DNA of 64,000 nucleotides. Source: Aeromicrobium sp. Leaf350. GTDB taxonomy: Bacteria > Actinomycetota > Actinomycetes > Propionibacteriales > Nocardioidaceae. The notes below the pieces were generated by a model that made no database searches, was not told the DNA's origin, and saw only the letters and a list, made by a program, of their open reading frames with translations. The position numbers were made by a program, and so were the translations under genes. Of this stretch, positions 25,921 through 34,200 are shown piece by piece (within the stretch, counting starts at the first letter, position 1; the number at the start of each line of letters is the position of its first letter). The stretch covers positions 1,674,001-1,738,000 of the forward strand of contig NZ_CAKASL010000001.1 of assembly GCF_916858655.1 (NCBI RefSeq), given 5' to 3'.

Positions 25921-26856
25921 TCAGGCCACCGTGAAGGTCTCGCCGACCGCCCGCTCGGACGCCTCCCAGAGCAGGGTGGCGAGCTCGGGGTCGCGGGCGG
26001 CACGGGTCATCGAGGCGGGTCCGGGCTTGCCGCGGACGCCCCCGAGACCCCGGGGTCCCAGGTACTCGCCGCCCTTCAGGGCCGGGTCGGTCGCCGCCTG
26101 GAGGACAGGCAGCGACCCGGCGCGCGCGGACTGGGCGACGACCTTGGTGACCTGGTGCATGAGGAACGTGAGGGGGTTGCCGCCCCCGACGGAGAAGCCC
26201 GTCTTGGTGAGCTCGGTCGAGGCGTACCCGGGGTGCGCCGCGACGCTGACGACGCCGGTGCCGGCGGCCGCGGAGCGGCGCTGCAGCTCCTGGGCGAAGA
26301 GCAGGTTGGCGAGCTTGGACTCCCCGTAGGACTGCAGCCGCTTGTAGCTCCGGGGCGAGCCCTCGGGGGTCAGAGTGCGCAGGTCGATGCCGCTCACGGT
26401 GGTGTGGGCGATCGAGCTGACGGCCACGACCCTGGCCTGCGACGCGCGCAGCAGCGGCCAGAGGCGCGCCGTCCAGAGGAAGTGGCCGAGGTGGTTGGTC
26501 GCGATCTGCAGCTCGAAGCCGTCGACCGTGCGACGGAACGGCGGCGTCATGATGCCGGCGTTGTTGACGAGCACGTCGATGCGGTCATAGGACTCCAGGA
26601 CCTGGTCGGCCGCGGATCGTGACGACGCCAGGTCGGCCAGGTCGAGCGTGACGACGTCGACCTCGACGTCCGGCACCTCGCGCCGCAGCTTCTCGAGCGT
26701 CGCGTCCGCCTTGGCCGCGTCGCGGGCCGTCACGACGAGCGAGGCGCCGTGCCGGGCCAGCTCGAGCGCGGTCTGCGTGCCGAGGCCTCCGGTCACCCCG
26801 GTGATGAGGGCGCGCGTGCCGGAGAGGTCGCCGATGTCGTCGGTCTTCCAGGTCAT
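25921..26856 (-). CDS. Short-chain dehydrogenase/reductase (retinol-dehydrogenase-like)
   Basis: 311 residues. Rossmann opening TGVTGGLGTQTALELARHG (TGxxxGxG), NNAGIM, catalytic Ser in AVSSIAH and the YGESKLANLLFAQEL (YxxxK) pair. The C-terminal part around AHPGYASTEL is typical of the retinol dehydrogenase/WW-oxidoreductase-like branch. NAD(P)-dependent oxidoreductase of unknown substrate, cytoplasmic, monocistronic and divergent from the polysaccharide operon. Confidence 0.88.
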   Translation of the reverse strand: MTWKTDDIGDLSGTRALITGVTGGLGTQTALELARHGASLVVTARDAAKADATLEKLRREVPDVEVDVVTLDLADLASSRSAADQVLESYDRIDVLVNNAGIMTPPFRRTVDGFELQIATNHLGHFLWTARLWPLLRASQARVVAVSSIAHTTVSGIDLRTLTPEGSPRSYKRLQSYGESKLANLLFAQELQRRSAAAGTGVVSVAAHPGYASTELTKTGFSVGGGNPLTFLMHQVTKVVAQSARAGSLPVLQAATDPALKGGEYLGPRGLGGVRGKPGPASMTRAARDPELATLLWEASERAVGETFTVA

Positions 26857-27320
26857 GCCGTCACGCTAGCGGCGCCCCGGTGGATCCGCCGAGGTTCGGG
26901 AGAGGGGCGGCGGGTGGAAGCGGCTCGGCGTCCCCGCGGGACAAGCGGCATGGACCAGGAGCGGTGGGCCGCGGCTCACCAATGTCCGCACGCCGCCCGG
27001 ACTCCGTCAGGACCGGAGATGATGCATTCGGGTGGCCCCAGCGACCGCGAGGCATCGGTCCTCGGCGGTCGGGCACTGGGAATGATGCTTTCCGGTTCCC
27101 GGGGCGACCCGGATGCATCACCTCCGGTTCCCGCGCCGCTCCGCCCGTCCCATTCCGTGGGATTTCTTGGTCTCGCGCCTCGGGACGTCCGACGTCGAGA
27201 GCGCTCTGACCCGACCTCTTGATCCGCGCGCGGTGTCGGTCCGGAGGCGGTTTGATCCACCGGGAGCACGTGAGTTTCGGGACCCTGCGCACGGCCTTTC
27301 CGCGTGCCAGATTTCAACCC
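26857..27320. other. 464-bp gap between divergent SDR and galE genes
   Basis: No convincing gene. It holds GGGACAAGCGGCATGGACCA (26938-26957), shared with the gap at 41108-41400, and a tandem pair of 38-bp hairpin units (27020-27057 and 27083-27120). The last 150 bases before galE are less GC-rich (ATTTCAACCC next to the start) and presumably carry the promoter of the exopolysaccharide operon; no clear -35/-10 pair or Shine-Dalgarno was found. Confidence 0.6.
27020..27120. repeat. Tandem pair of 38-bp hairpin repeats, copy 1
   Basis: Units at 27020-27057 and 27083-27120, each TGATGC-N26-GCATC(A/G), spaced 63 bp start to start. After TGATGC each runs ATTCGGGT or TTTCCGGT, with complementary CC-rich sequence in the second half. 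The same two-unit design recurs at 41187-41286 on the other side of the exopolysaccharide operon. Confidence 0.75.
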
Positions 27321-28322
27321 ATGAAGGTTCTCGTCACGGGTGGTGCGGGCTACATCGGCTCCACCACCGCGAAGGCACTCGAGCGCGCCGGGCACGTCCC
27401 CGTCGTGCTCGACTCGCTGCGCACCGGACCCCGGGCCTTCGTGCGCGACCGGATCTTCTACGAGGGCGACGTCGCCGACCGGGTCCTGCTGCGCCGCATC
27501 GTCGACGAGCACCCGGACCTCGGCGCCGTGATCCACATGGCGGCCCGCATCGTCGTGCCGGAGTCGATCGCGCAGCCCGCTGCCTACTACCGCGCGAACG
27601 TCTCCGCCTCCCTCGACCTGTTCGACGAGCTCGACGCCCTCGGTCTGCACCGCGTCGTCTTCTCCTCGTCGGCCGCCGTCTACGCGCCGACGGCGTCCTT
27701 CGAGGTCGACGAGTCGAGCCCCCTCGCGCCGGCGTCGCCGTACGCCCGCAGCAAGCGGATGATGGAGGAGGTCCTGCAAGACCTCGCCGCCGCGAGCGGC
27801 CTCCGCGCCGTCGTGCTGCGCTACTTCAACCCCATCGGCGCCGACCCGGAGCTCGACTCCGGCGTCCACCTCCCGGAGCCGTCGCACGTCATGGGCCGCC
27901 TCGTCATGGCCGCCCGCGGCGAGCTCGACGCGTTCACGATCACCGGCACCGACCTCCCGACCCGCGACGGCACCGGCCTGCGCGACTTCGTGCACGTGTG
28001 GGACCTGGCCGAGGCGCACGTGCGCGCCGTCGAGCGGTTCGACGAGCTCGTCGACGACAGCCGTCCGAGCGTCGTGATCAACCTGGGCACCGGTGCCGGC
28101 GTGACGGTGCGCGAGCTCCTCACGGCCTTCGAGGCGGTGCACGGCTCGCCCGTGCCCGTGCGTGAGGCCGAGGCGCGCCCCGGCGACGCCGTCGGCGCCT
28201 TCGCCAACGTCGACCGCGCGGTCGACCTGCTCGGCTGGAAGGCCCGTCTCGGCCTCGAGGACGGCATCGACTCCGCGCTGCGATGGGCGGCACGCCGCCC
28301 CGAGGTTCTGGGGACCGCATGA
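27321..28322 (+). CDS. galE: UDP-glucose 4-epimerase-like NAD-dependent epimerase
   Basis: 333 residues from ATG 27321 (MKVLVTGGAGYIGSTTA). Extended SDR: GxxGxxG NAD motif, catalytic Ser in FSSSAAVYA, YARSK catalytic Tyr/Lys, LRYFNPIGADPE and RDFVHVWDLAEAH, all typical of GalE, which interconverts UDP-glucose and UDP-galactose. First gene of the exopolysaccharide operon, where it supplies a nucleotide sugar. Its stop overlaps the next start by four bases. Another 4-epimerase specificity cannot be excluded. Confidence 0.88.
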   Translation: MKVLVTGGAGYIGSTTAKALERAGHVPVVLDSLRTGPRAFVRDRIFYEGDVADRVLLRRIVDEHPDLGAVIHMAARIVVPESIAQPAAYYRANVSASLDLFDELDALGLHRVVFSSSAAVYAPTASFEVDESSPLAPASPYARSKRMMEEVLQDLAAASGLRAVVLRYFNPIGADPELDSGVHLPEPSHVMGRLVMAARGELDAFTITGTDLPTRDGTGLRDFVHVWDLAEAHVRAVERFDELVDDSRPSVVINLGTGAGVTVRELLTAFEAVHGSPVPVREAEARPGDAVGAFANVDRAVDLLGWKARLGLEDGIDSALRWAARRPEVLGTA

Positions 28323-29392
28323 GTGCGCTGCGCATCCTCGAGGTCTCGACCCTCGGCGACCGGGCCCCCGCCTGGGACGCCCTGGCCGCGACCCTCCCCC
28401 TGCCGACGCCGTTCCTGATGTCGTGGTGGATCGAGGGCGTCGCGACCGAGGAGGACCACTTCGTGCTGGTCCTCGACGGCGAGACCCTCGTCGGCGGCTG
28501 GGCGCTGAGCCGGCGTCGGGTGCTCGGCGTGGACCGCTTCACCGTGCAGGGTGGCGGCAAGCTGTGCCCCGACCACCTCGACGTGGTGGCGCACCCGGAC
28601 CGCGTGGCCGAGGTCTCGGCCGCGCTGAGGACGTGGTGGCGTCGACCGGGGGCCCGGGTGCTGGACCTCGACGGAATCCGCGAGGACGCGCTCGTGACCG
28701 GCGCGATCGCGCCCGAGGCGCGGGTCGACGTCGTCGACGTCGCGCCCTACGAGAAGCTCGCGGCCGACCCGGAGGCGTATCTCGCCGCTCGTTCGAAGAG
28801 CTTCGCCAAGAGCAGCCGCAAGTACCGGCGCCGGCTCGACAACGCGCTCGTGATCCACCGCCGCCTCGCCGACGACGAGGTCCCCGCCGCGATGGAGACC
28901 TTCGCGGCGCTGCACCGCGTCCGCGACGACCGCGTCGAGCTGGCGCGCGAGCTGCCACGCATCCTGCGTGCCGTCGAGCTCGGCACCGCCGCCGGCGGCG
29001 TGCGGGTGTACGTCGGCGAGAAGGACGGCGCGACGGGTGCCGTGCTGGTGCTGTTCGCCGCCGGCGGGCGCCTGTGCGTCTACCAGACCGCCCGCGTCGT
29101 CGACGACCCCTCGTACAACCACATCGGCACGGTGCTCGACGTCGAGGCGATCATGGACGCCGCTGCCGACGGGTTCCACGAGATCGACTTCCTGCGGGGC
29201 GACGAGTCCTACAAGCGTTCCTTCGTGGCCGACGAGCGGCGTCTGCTGCGGGCGCGCGTGGCGCGTGGCGTGCGCGGTCGAGCACTGCTGGCGGCCACGC
29301 TGCTGGCCGGCCTGCTGCGCCGCCGTGCCGGTGCCGTCTACCGGTCCGTCGTCGCTCGCTCACGCGCCGACGGCGCCACGACCGCCGACTGA
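28319..29392 (+). CDS. FemAB/CelD-like GNAT acyltransferase
   Basis: 357 residues from the ATG in ATGA (28319). Double-GNAT fold of the PF13480 (BcsL/CelD-like) group: ARSKSFAKSSRKYRRRLDN in the middle is the characteristic acceptor-side motif, and the end DFLRGDESYKRSFV is the conserved C-terminal signature. Relatives are found in cellulose and other polysaccharide loci and are thought to transfer acyl or aminoacyl groups, but the reaction is unproven. Translationally coupled to galE. It may decorate the polymer made by this operon, by inference. Confidence 0.82.
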   Translation: MSALRILEVSTLGDRAPAWDALAATLPLPTPFLMSWWIEGVATEEDHFVLVLDGETLVGGWALSRRRVLGVDRFTVQGGGKLCPDHLDVVAHPDRVAEVSAALRTWWRRPGARVLDLDGIREDALVTGAIAPEARVDVVDVAPYEKLAADPEAYLAARSKSFAKSSRKYRRRLDNALVIHRRLADDEVPAAMETFAALHRVRDDRVELARELPRILRAVELGTAAGGVRVYVGEKDGATGAVLVLFAAGGRLCVYQTARVVDDPSYNHIGTVLDVEAIMDAAADGFHEIDFLRGDESYKRSFVADERRLLRARVARGVRGRALLAATLLAGLLRRRAGAVYRSVVARSRADGATTAD

Positions 29393-29452
29393 TCTCTCCG
29401 CGCAGCGCCTGGAACGGCAGGCCAGATCGTCGACATGACGCGATCCGCGAAA

Positions 29453-29469
29453 AAAGTTTCAGAAAGTTT
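29453..29469 (+). promoter_or_regulatory. Direct repeats in the gap before the coiled-coil gene
   Basis: Two AAAGTTT copies (29453-29459, 29463-29469), exactly 10 bp apart, in an unusually A-rich stretch of the 121-bp gap 29393-29513, followed by GGATCCGGATGGATC. This is the only sizeable gap inside the operon and may hold a second promoter with a helical-turn-spaced operator. A Shine-Dalgarno-like AGAGGG lies at 29506-29511. Confidence 0.4.
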
Positions 29470-29513
29470 GGATCCGGATGGATCAGACCGGGGTCTCCCT
29501 GCACTAGAGGGAC

Positions 29514-30746
29514 ATGTTCAAGCGCGACAAGGACGACCTCGGGGACGACGCCGACACCCGAGCCACTGCCTCCGACGGCCAGACGGCCGGATCCGTCGAC
29601 GACCAGGTCACCGACCAGGCCGACGACTCCACCAGCTCCGACTCCGCTGACGGCCCTGCCGCCGACGCGGTTCCGCCCGTGGCCCCCCGCCGGTCGCGGT
29701 CCCGCGACTCGTCGGAGGACGTCGACATCGACACCCTGCTCCGGCGCCTCGACGAGGTCGCTCGCTCCGCGGGCGAGTCCGGCGGCGGAGCACTGCGCCG
29801 CGTGACCGACGAGGTCCAGCAGCACAGCGACGCCCTCGCGGCCACCTCCAGCGCGCGCCAGGAGGCCCAGCGCCTCCTCACGCTGGCGACCGAGGAGCGC
29901 GAGCGCGCCTCGACCGCCGGTGCGGCGATCATCGAGGAGGCCCGCCAGATCGCAGCCCGCCTGACCGGTGAGGCCCAGTCGCACGCCGCCGAGGCCATGG
30001 CCGAGATCCAGCGGTGGGCCACGGGTCAGCGCGAGTCGATCGCCACGGTCGTCTCCGACCTCGCCGAGGCCGCCCACCGCGAGGCGGAGGACGTCCGCGA
30101 GTCGGCCTACGCGACCGCGATGGAGGAGGCTCGCGCCTCCGCCGAGACCTACGTGTCCCGCGCCGCCGCCCTGGCGACCCGTGACGCCGAGGCGCACCGC
30201 GCCCAGGCCGCCGAGGCCCTCGGCCGCACGACCGAGGTCGTCAGCGCCGCCCACGGCACGATGCAGGAGTTCGCCGTCACGATCTCGTCGTTCGTCGAGT
30301 CGATGAGCGGTCACCTCGAGGCGCTGCAGCAGGTCGTCGAGCAGGCCGAGGCCAGCCGCGCCGCGGCTGCCGAGCAGGCGCCGATCGCCGTCGATCCGCA
30401 GAGCTGGTCGCGGTCCGGGCTCGTCGACGACGACCTGGAGCTCATCGTCCTGCCGGTGCCCGTCCGTGGACCGGTCGAGGCCGACGAGACTGACGAGACC
30501 GAGGGCGACGACACCTCGGCCGACGAGGCGACGTCCGAGGACGAGCAGGTCGCCGAGACCGAGTCCACCGACGATGAGACGCCCGCGGACGACGCGGCCG
30601 AGACCGCCGTCGAGGAGACCCCGGACGAGTCCGAGGAGACCCCGGGCGACGACGAGGACGACTCCACCCCGCCCGCCGGCACGCTGCCCCCGCCGCCCGC
30701 CGGCCGTCCGCTGGGGTCGCTGTTCCGCGACCCCGGCTACCCGTGA
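29514..30746 (+). CDS. Acidic coiled-coil protein of the polysaccharide operon (DivIVA-like character)
   Basis: 410 residues; family not recognised. An acidic disordered N-terminus (~1-68) leads to a short motif DIDTLLRRLD (71-80), a long Ala/Glu/Arg-rich coiled coil (~95-300, heptad-like, no membrane segment), and an acidic Asp/Glu/Thr tail ending in a Pro-rich GTLPPPPAGRPLGSLF. The motif and the following EAQRL-type helix also occur in the small protein at 39990-40457 of the same operon, so the two look paralogous. The design (short N-terminal motif plus coiled coil) recalls DivIVA/Wag31-type scaffolds, suggesting a cytoplasmic organiser of the synthesis machinery. That is inference. Confidence 0.7.
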   Translation: MFKRDKDDLGDDADTRATASDGQTAGSVDDQVTDQADDSTSSDSADGPAADAVPPVAPRRSRSRDSSEDVDIDTLLRRLDEVARSAGESGGGALRRVTDEVQQHSDALAATSSARQEAQRLLTLATEERERASTAGAAIIEEARQIAARLTGEAQSHAAEAMAEIQRWATGQRESIATVVSDLAEAAHREAEDVRESAYATAMEEARASAETYVSRAAALATRDAEAHRAQAAEALGRTTEVVSAAHGTMQEFAVTISSFVESMSGHLEALQQVVEQAEASRAAAAEQAPIAVDPQSWSRSGLVDDDLELIVLPVPVRGPVEADETDETEGDDTSADEATSEDEQVAETESTDDETPADDAAETAVEETPDESEETPGDDEDDSTPPAGTLPPPPAGRPLGSLFRDPGYP

Positions 30747-30761
30747 AGAGCAGGAGCCCCG

Positions 30762-31880
30762 ATGCGCGTCCTGCACGTCTCCGAGGCACTCGGAGGAGGG
30801 GTGACCTCCGCCGTGACGGCCATGGTGGAGGCGACTCCTGAGATCGACCACCACCTGTACGCCCGACCGCGTCATCAGCACGACGTGGGCATCGACACGG
30901 CGCGGCACTTTGCCAGCGTCCACCCGATGTCGGGCAACCCGGCGGTGGCGATCGGCGAGCTCAGGGCGCTGGTGCGCGAGATGTACCCCGACGTCGTGCA
31001 CGCGCACTCCTCCGTCGCCGGCGTCGTGGTGCGCATGGCCGGCCTGGACCTGCCGAGCATCGTGTACAGCCCGCACTGCTTCGCCTTCGAGCGCCGCGAC
31101 GTGAGCGGGCTCGCCCGACGGGCCTTCCGCACCATCGAGCGGGTCCTGGCCCCGCGCACCGACCTGCTCCTGGCGGTCGCTCCGCACGAGATGGACCTCG
31201 CGGCCGAGATCGGCCACCACGCGCTCGCCTACGTGCCGAACCGCGCGACGATCGTGCCGCGCGCCCACGCCGAGTTCCGCTCGCCCATGAGGATCGTGAC
31301 CGTCGGTCGCGTGTGCGCGCAGAAGGACTGGCGCTACCTCGTGCACCTCAAGCGCTTCGTCGACGACCAGATCGGTCTCGACGCGACGTGGGAGTGGCTG
31401 GGCGACGGCGACGAGTCCGGCGTGCGTGAGCTCGACGACGCCGGCATCGACGTCTCGGGATGGATCGATCGCACCGAGGTCCTCGACCGGTTGACCGAGG
31501 CCCAGGTCTACGTGCACACGGCCGCCTGGGAGGCCGCACCCATCAGCATCCTGGAGGCCGCGAGCCTCGGCCTGCCGCTCGCGATCCGCTCGGAGCCGGC
31601 GCTCGACAGCCTCGCCCTGCCGGGTCTGGCCAGGGGCGTTGGTGCCCTCGCGGCCCGTCTCGAGGCGCTCGCGAACGAGCCGGCTTGGGTCGCCGCGCAG
31701 GACGCGTCGCTCGCTCTCGCCGGCCGTCACTCGGCCGAGGCGCAGGCCCAGCACCTGCTGCGCGCCTACGACCGCGCGATCGGTGGCACGCCGGCGGTCT
31801 CGCTCGTCCCGACCGGTGGTGCGGCGGGCTTCGGCGTCGTCGACGGCGTGGCGCTGCGGCGCGCGGGGAGCGACGGATGA
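30762..31880 (+). CDS. Glycosyltransferase family 4 (GT-B fold)
   Basis: 372 residues. N-terminal domain opens MRVLHVSEALGGGVTSAV (Gly-rich acceptor loop), VVHAHSSVAGVVVR; C-terminal donor domain has IVTVGRVCAQKDW and the EX7E-like AAWEAAPISILEAASLGLPL. Cytoplasmic, transfers a sugar from a nucleotide donor to the lipid-linked repeat unit. The start overlaps nothing (15-bp gap); the stop overlaps the flippase start by four bases. Confidence 0.88.
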   Translation: MRVLHVSEALGGGVTSAVTAMVEATPEIDHHLYARPRHQHDVGIDTARHFASVHPMSGNPAVAIGELRALVREMYPDVVHAHSSVAGVVVRMAGLDLPSIVYSPHCFAFERRDVSGLARRAFRTIERVLAPRTDLLLAVAPHEMDLAAEIGHHALAYVPNRATIVPRAHAEFRSPMRIVTVGRVCAQKDWRYLVHLKRFVDDQIGLDATWEWLGDGDESGVRELDDAGIDVSGWIDRTEVLDRLTEAQVYVHTAAWEAAPISILEAASLGLPLAIRSEPALDSLALPGLARGVGALAARLEALANEPAWVAAQDASLALAGRHSAEAQAQHLLRAYDRAIGGTPAVSLVPTGGAAGFGVVDGVALRRAGSDG

Positions 31881-33391
31881 ACCGTCCCGAGGAGCACATC
31901 GAGGGAGAGACCGACCCCGACCTCCGCGACCCCGAGCCCGTGCTCCGCGAGCCCGACCTCGACGAGCCCGTGCTCGCCGAGGCGGCCAAGGGTGCGGGTT
32001 GGCTCGGGCTCGGCGCGGGGGTCGTGAAGGCGTCGCAGACGATCGTCCTGCTGATCCTCGCGGCGATCCTCGCGCCGAGCGCGCTCGGCGTGCTCGCGAT
32101 CGGTGCACTCGTGCTGAACGTGACGTCCTCGATCACCGACCTCGGCAGCAGCACCGCCCTCGTGTACTGGCGCGGCGACGTCGACCGCGCCGCCCGCAGC
32201 GCGCTCTCCGTGGCGCTCGGCTCCGCGCTCGTCCTGACCGCCGTGGTGTGGGCGATCGCGCCCGCCATGGCCGAGGTCCTGAACACGGGCCCCGACGGCG
32301 CCTCCGTGATCCGCGGCCTGATGCTCTGCCTGCCGTTCCTCAGCGTCGCCGGCGTGAGCCAGGAGCTGCTGCGCCGCGACCTGGCGTTCAAGCGCCGTGT
32401 CTTCCCGGACATCATCTCGGGCATCACCGGCGCGACGGTCTCGGTCGTGCTGGCTGCGTCCGGTCTCGGCGTGCACTCGCTCGTGGTCGGCCAGCTCGTG
32501 CAGGCCGTGCTCGTGATGCTGCTGTGCTGGGCGATGCGCCCACCGGTCCTGCCCGGCTGGCGCCGTTCCGACGTCAGCGGACTCGTCGCCTACGGCGGCA
32601 GCCTCGCCGGCGCGAACATCGTGCAGCTGCTCATGCTCAACGTCGACTACGTGATCGTGGCCCACCAGCTGGGCGCGACGGACCTGGGCGTCTACTCGAT
32701 GGCGTTCCGCCTCGCCTACATGCCGTTCCTGGTCGTGGGCATGGTCGTGGCCGGAGCAGCGTTCGCGTTCCTCTGCCGCCTCGAGGGTCCTGCCGTCGGC
32801 CGTGCCGTCGGCCAGGTCGCGGTGGCGCTCTCGGTCATCTCGGTGCCCCTGCACCTCGGGATGCTGCTGCTCGCACCGCAGCTCGCGCTGCTCGGCGACC
32901 AGTGGGAGCCCGGCGTCCCGGCGCTGCGCTGGCTGGCGCTCTACGGCCTCGCGCTCACGGCGCTCCACCTGCTGATCACGGCCCTCAACGCCGTGTCCCG
33001 CACCCGCGACGGACTGGTGCTCAACCTGCTGCACCTCGCCCTGCTGACGGGTCTGCTGGTGACCTTGACGGGCCGAGGTGTCGAGCTCGTCGCCGTGTCC
33101 CAGCTCGTGGCCGTCCTGGTCACGGCCGTCGTCGCCGGATTCGTCGTGCGCCGCCGGATCGAGGGGATCGACCTCGTGCGCATCCTCGTCGTCCTGCGGC
33201 CCGTGCTGATCGGCGCGGCCGCGATGACGGCGACGGGGCTCGTGGCACACGCGCTCATGCCGTGGTCCGTCGTGTCGGTGCCCGGCCTCCTGCTCGTCGG
33301 CGTCCTGATGGTGGCCGCCTATGCCCTGCCCCTGTGGACCTCGCGGCGTCGCTTCGTCGCGCTGGTCACCGCCCTGAGGAGTAACCCATGA
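31877..33391 (+). CDS. Wzx-like polysaccharide flippase (MOP superfamily)
   Basis: 504 residues from the ATG in ATGA (31877). An acidic ~35-residue N-terminus precedes twelve or more membrane helices. The first repeat carries GVVKASQTIVLLILAAILAPSALGVLAIGALV, typical of PST/Wzx proteins, with DLGSSTALVYW after it. It would move undecaprenyl-pyrophosphate-linked repeat units to the outer face of the membrane. The stop overlaps the deacetylase start by four bases. Confidence 0.88.
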   Translation: MNRPEEHIEGETDPDLRDPEPVLREPDLDEPVLAEAAKGAGWLGLGAGVVKASQTIVLLILAAILAPSALGVLAIGALVLNVTSSITDLGSSTALVYWRGDVDRAARSALSVALGSALVLTAVVWAIAPAMAEVLNTGPDGASVIRGLMLCLPFLSVAGVSQELLRRDLAFKRRVFPDIISGITGATVSVVLAASGLGVHSLVVGQLVQAVLVMLLCWAMRPPVLPGWRRSDVSGLVAYGGSLAGANIVQLLMLNVDYVIVAHQLGATDLGVYSMAFRLAYMPFLVVGMVVAGAAFAFLCRLEGPAVGRAVGQVAVALSVISVPLHLGMLLLAPQLALLGDQWEPGVPALRWLALYGLALTALHLLITALNAVSRTRDGLVLNLLHLALLTGLLVTLTGRGVELVAVSQLVAVLVTAVVAGFVVRRRIEGIDLVRILVVLRPVLIGAAAMTATGLVAHALMPWSVVSVPGLLLVGVLMVAAYALPLWTSRRRFVALVTALRSNP

Positions 33392-34200
33392 GAACCAGTG
33401 CCCGCCTCGCCGGTCAGATCGTCAGCCCCGCCGCTCGTGTCGTCTCGCCCGTCCGCGGGCTGACGATGCTCGGCTGGCACCGCATCGGCGACGCGCCGGA
33501 CGGTCTCACGACGTCCTTCGACGACCTGCGTCGTCACCTCGACGCGATCGAGGGCTGGGGCGCCACGGTGCTGCCGCTGCTCGAGGCGGTCCGCCGCCGG
33601 GCCGACGGCACGCTGCCGTCGCGCTCGGTCGTCCTGACCTTCGACGACGGCTACGCGAGCGTCGTCGAGAAGGCCTGGCCCGAGCTGCGCGAGCGCGGAC
33701 TCCCGGCCACGCTCTACGCCGTCAGCGGCTACCTCGAGGCCGGCCGTCGCTTCCCGTGGGACCACGAGCACGCGCCCGACGCCGACCTGACCCGCCTCGT
33801 GACCGCGTCCGAGCTGCAGGACGCGGCCGCGGACGGGCTCGACATCGGGTCGCACACCGTGACCCACCGCTGGCTCCCGGGCCTGCGTCCTGCCGACGCC
33901 GCCGAGGAAGTCCACCGCTCGCGGGTCGAGCTCGAGGACCTGCTCCAGCAGCCCGTCCTGTCGTTCTCGTACCCCATGGGCGGCGTGACCCCCGAGATCC
34001 GCGCCGAGGCCGAGCGCGCCGGGTACCTCGCCGCCGTCACGACCGAGCGGGGCCGCAACGGCCGCCGACAGGACCCCCTGACGCTGCGCCGCGCCTTCGC
34101 CTTCGACCGTGCGGACGACTTCCAGCGGCAGCTCGACGGCGCCTACACCTGGATGCGGGTCGTCGAGCGCACCCGCCGCCACCGGGTGCCCCGGTGGTGA
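33388..34200 (+). CDS. Polysaccharide deacetylase (NodB-like)
   Basis: 270 residues from ATG in ATGA. NodB catalytic motifs are intact: LTFDDGYASV (Asp base and metal Asp), SHTVTH (HxxxH metal ligands) and FSYPMGG (motif 3). No signal peptide or membrane helix is obvious; the N-terminus is basic (MRTSARLAGQIVSPAARVV). Presumably de-N-acetylates an amino sugar in the polymer or its lipid-linked precursor. Translationally coupled at both ends. Confidence 0.88.
   Translation: MRTSARLAGQIVSPAARVVSPVRGLTMLGWHRIGDAPDGLTTSFDDLRRHLDAIEGWGATVLPLLEAVRRRADGTLPSRSVVLTFDDGYASVVEKAWPELRERGLPATLYAVSGYLEAGRRFPWDHEHAPDADLTRLVTASELQDAAADGLDIGSHTVTHRWLPGLRPADAAEEVHRSRVELEDLLQQPVLSFSYPMGGVTPEIRAEAERAGYLAAVTTERGRNGRRQDPLTLRRAFAFDRADDFQRQLDGAYTWMRVVERTRRHRVPRW

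Noticed and set aside
26861-27292. Small open frames on both strands in the gap before galE
   Set aside because: They read through the 38-bp hairpin repeats, have no ribosome-binding site and no recognisable domain; composition follows the repeats.
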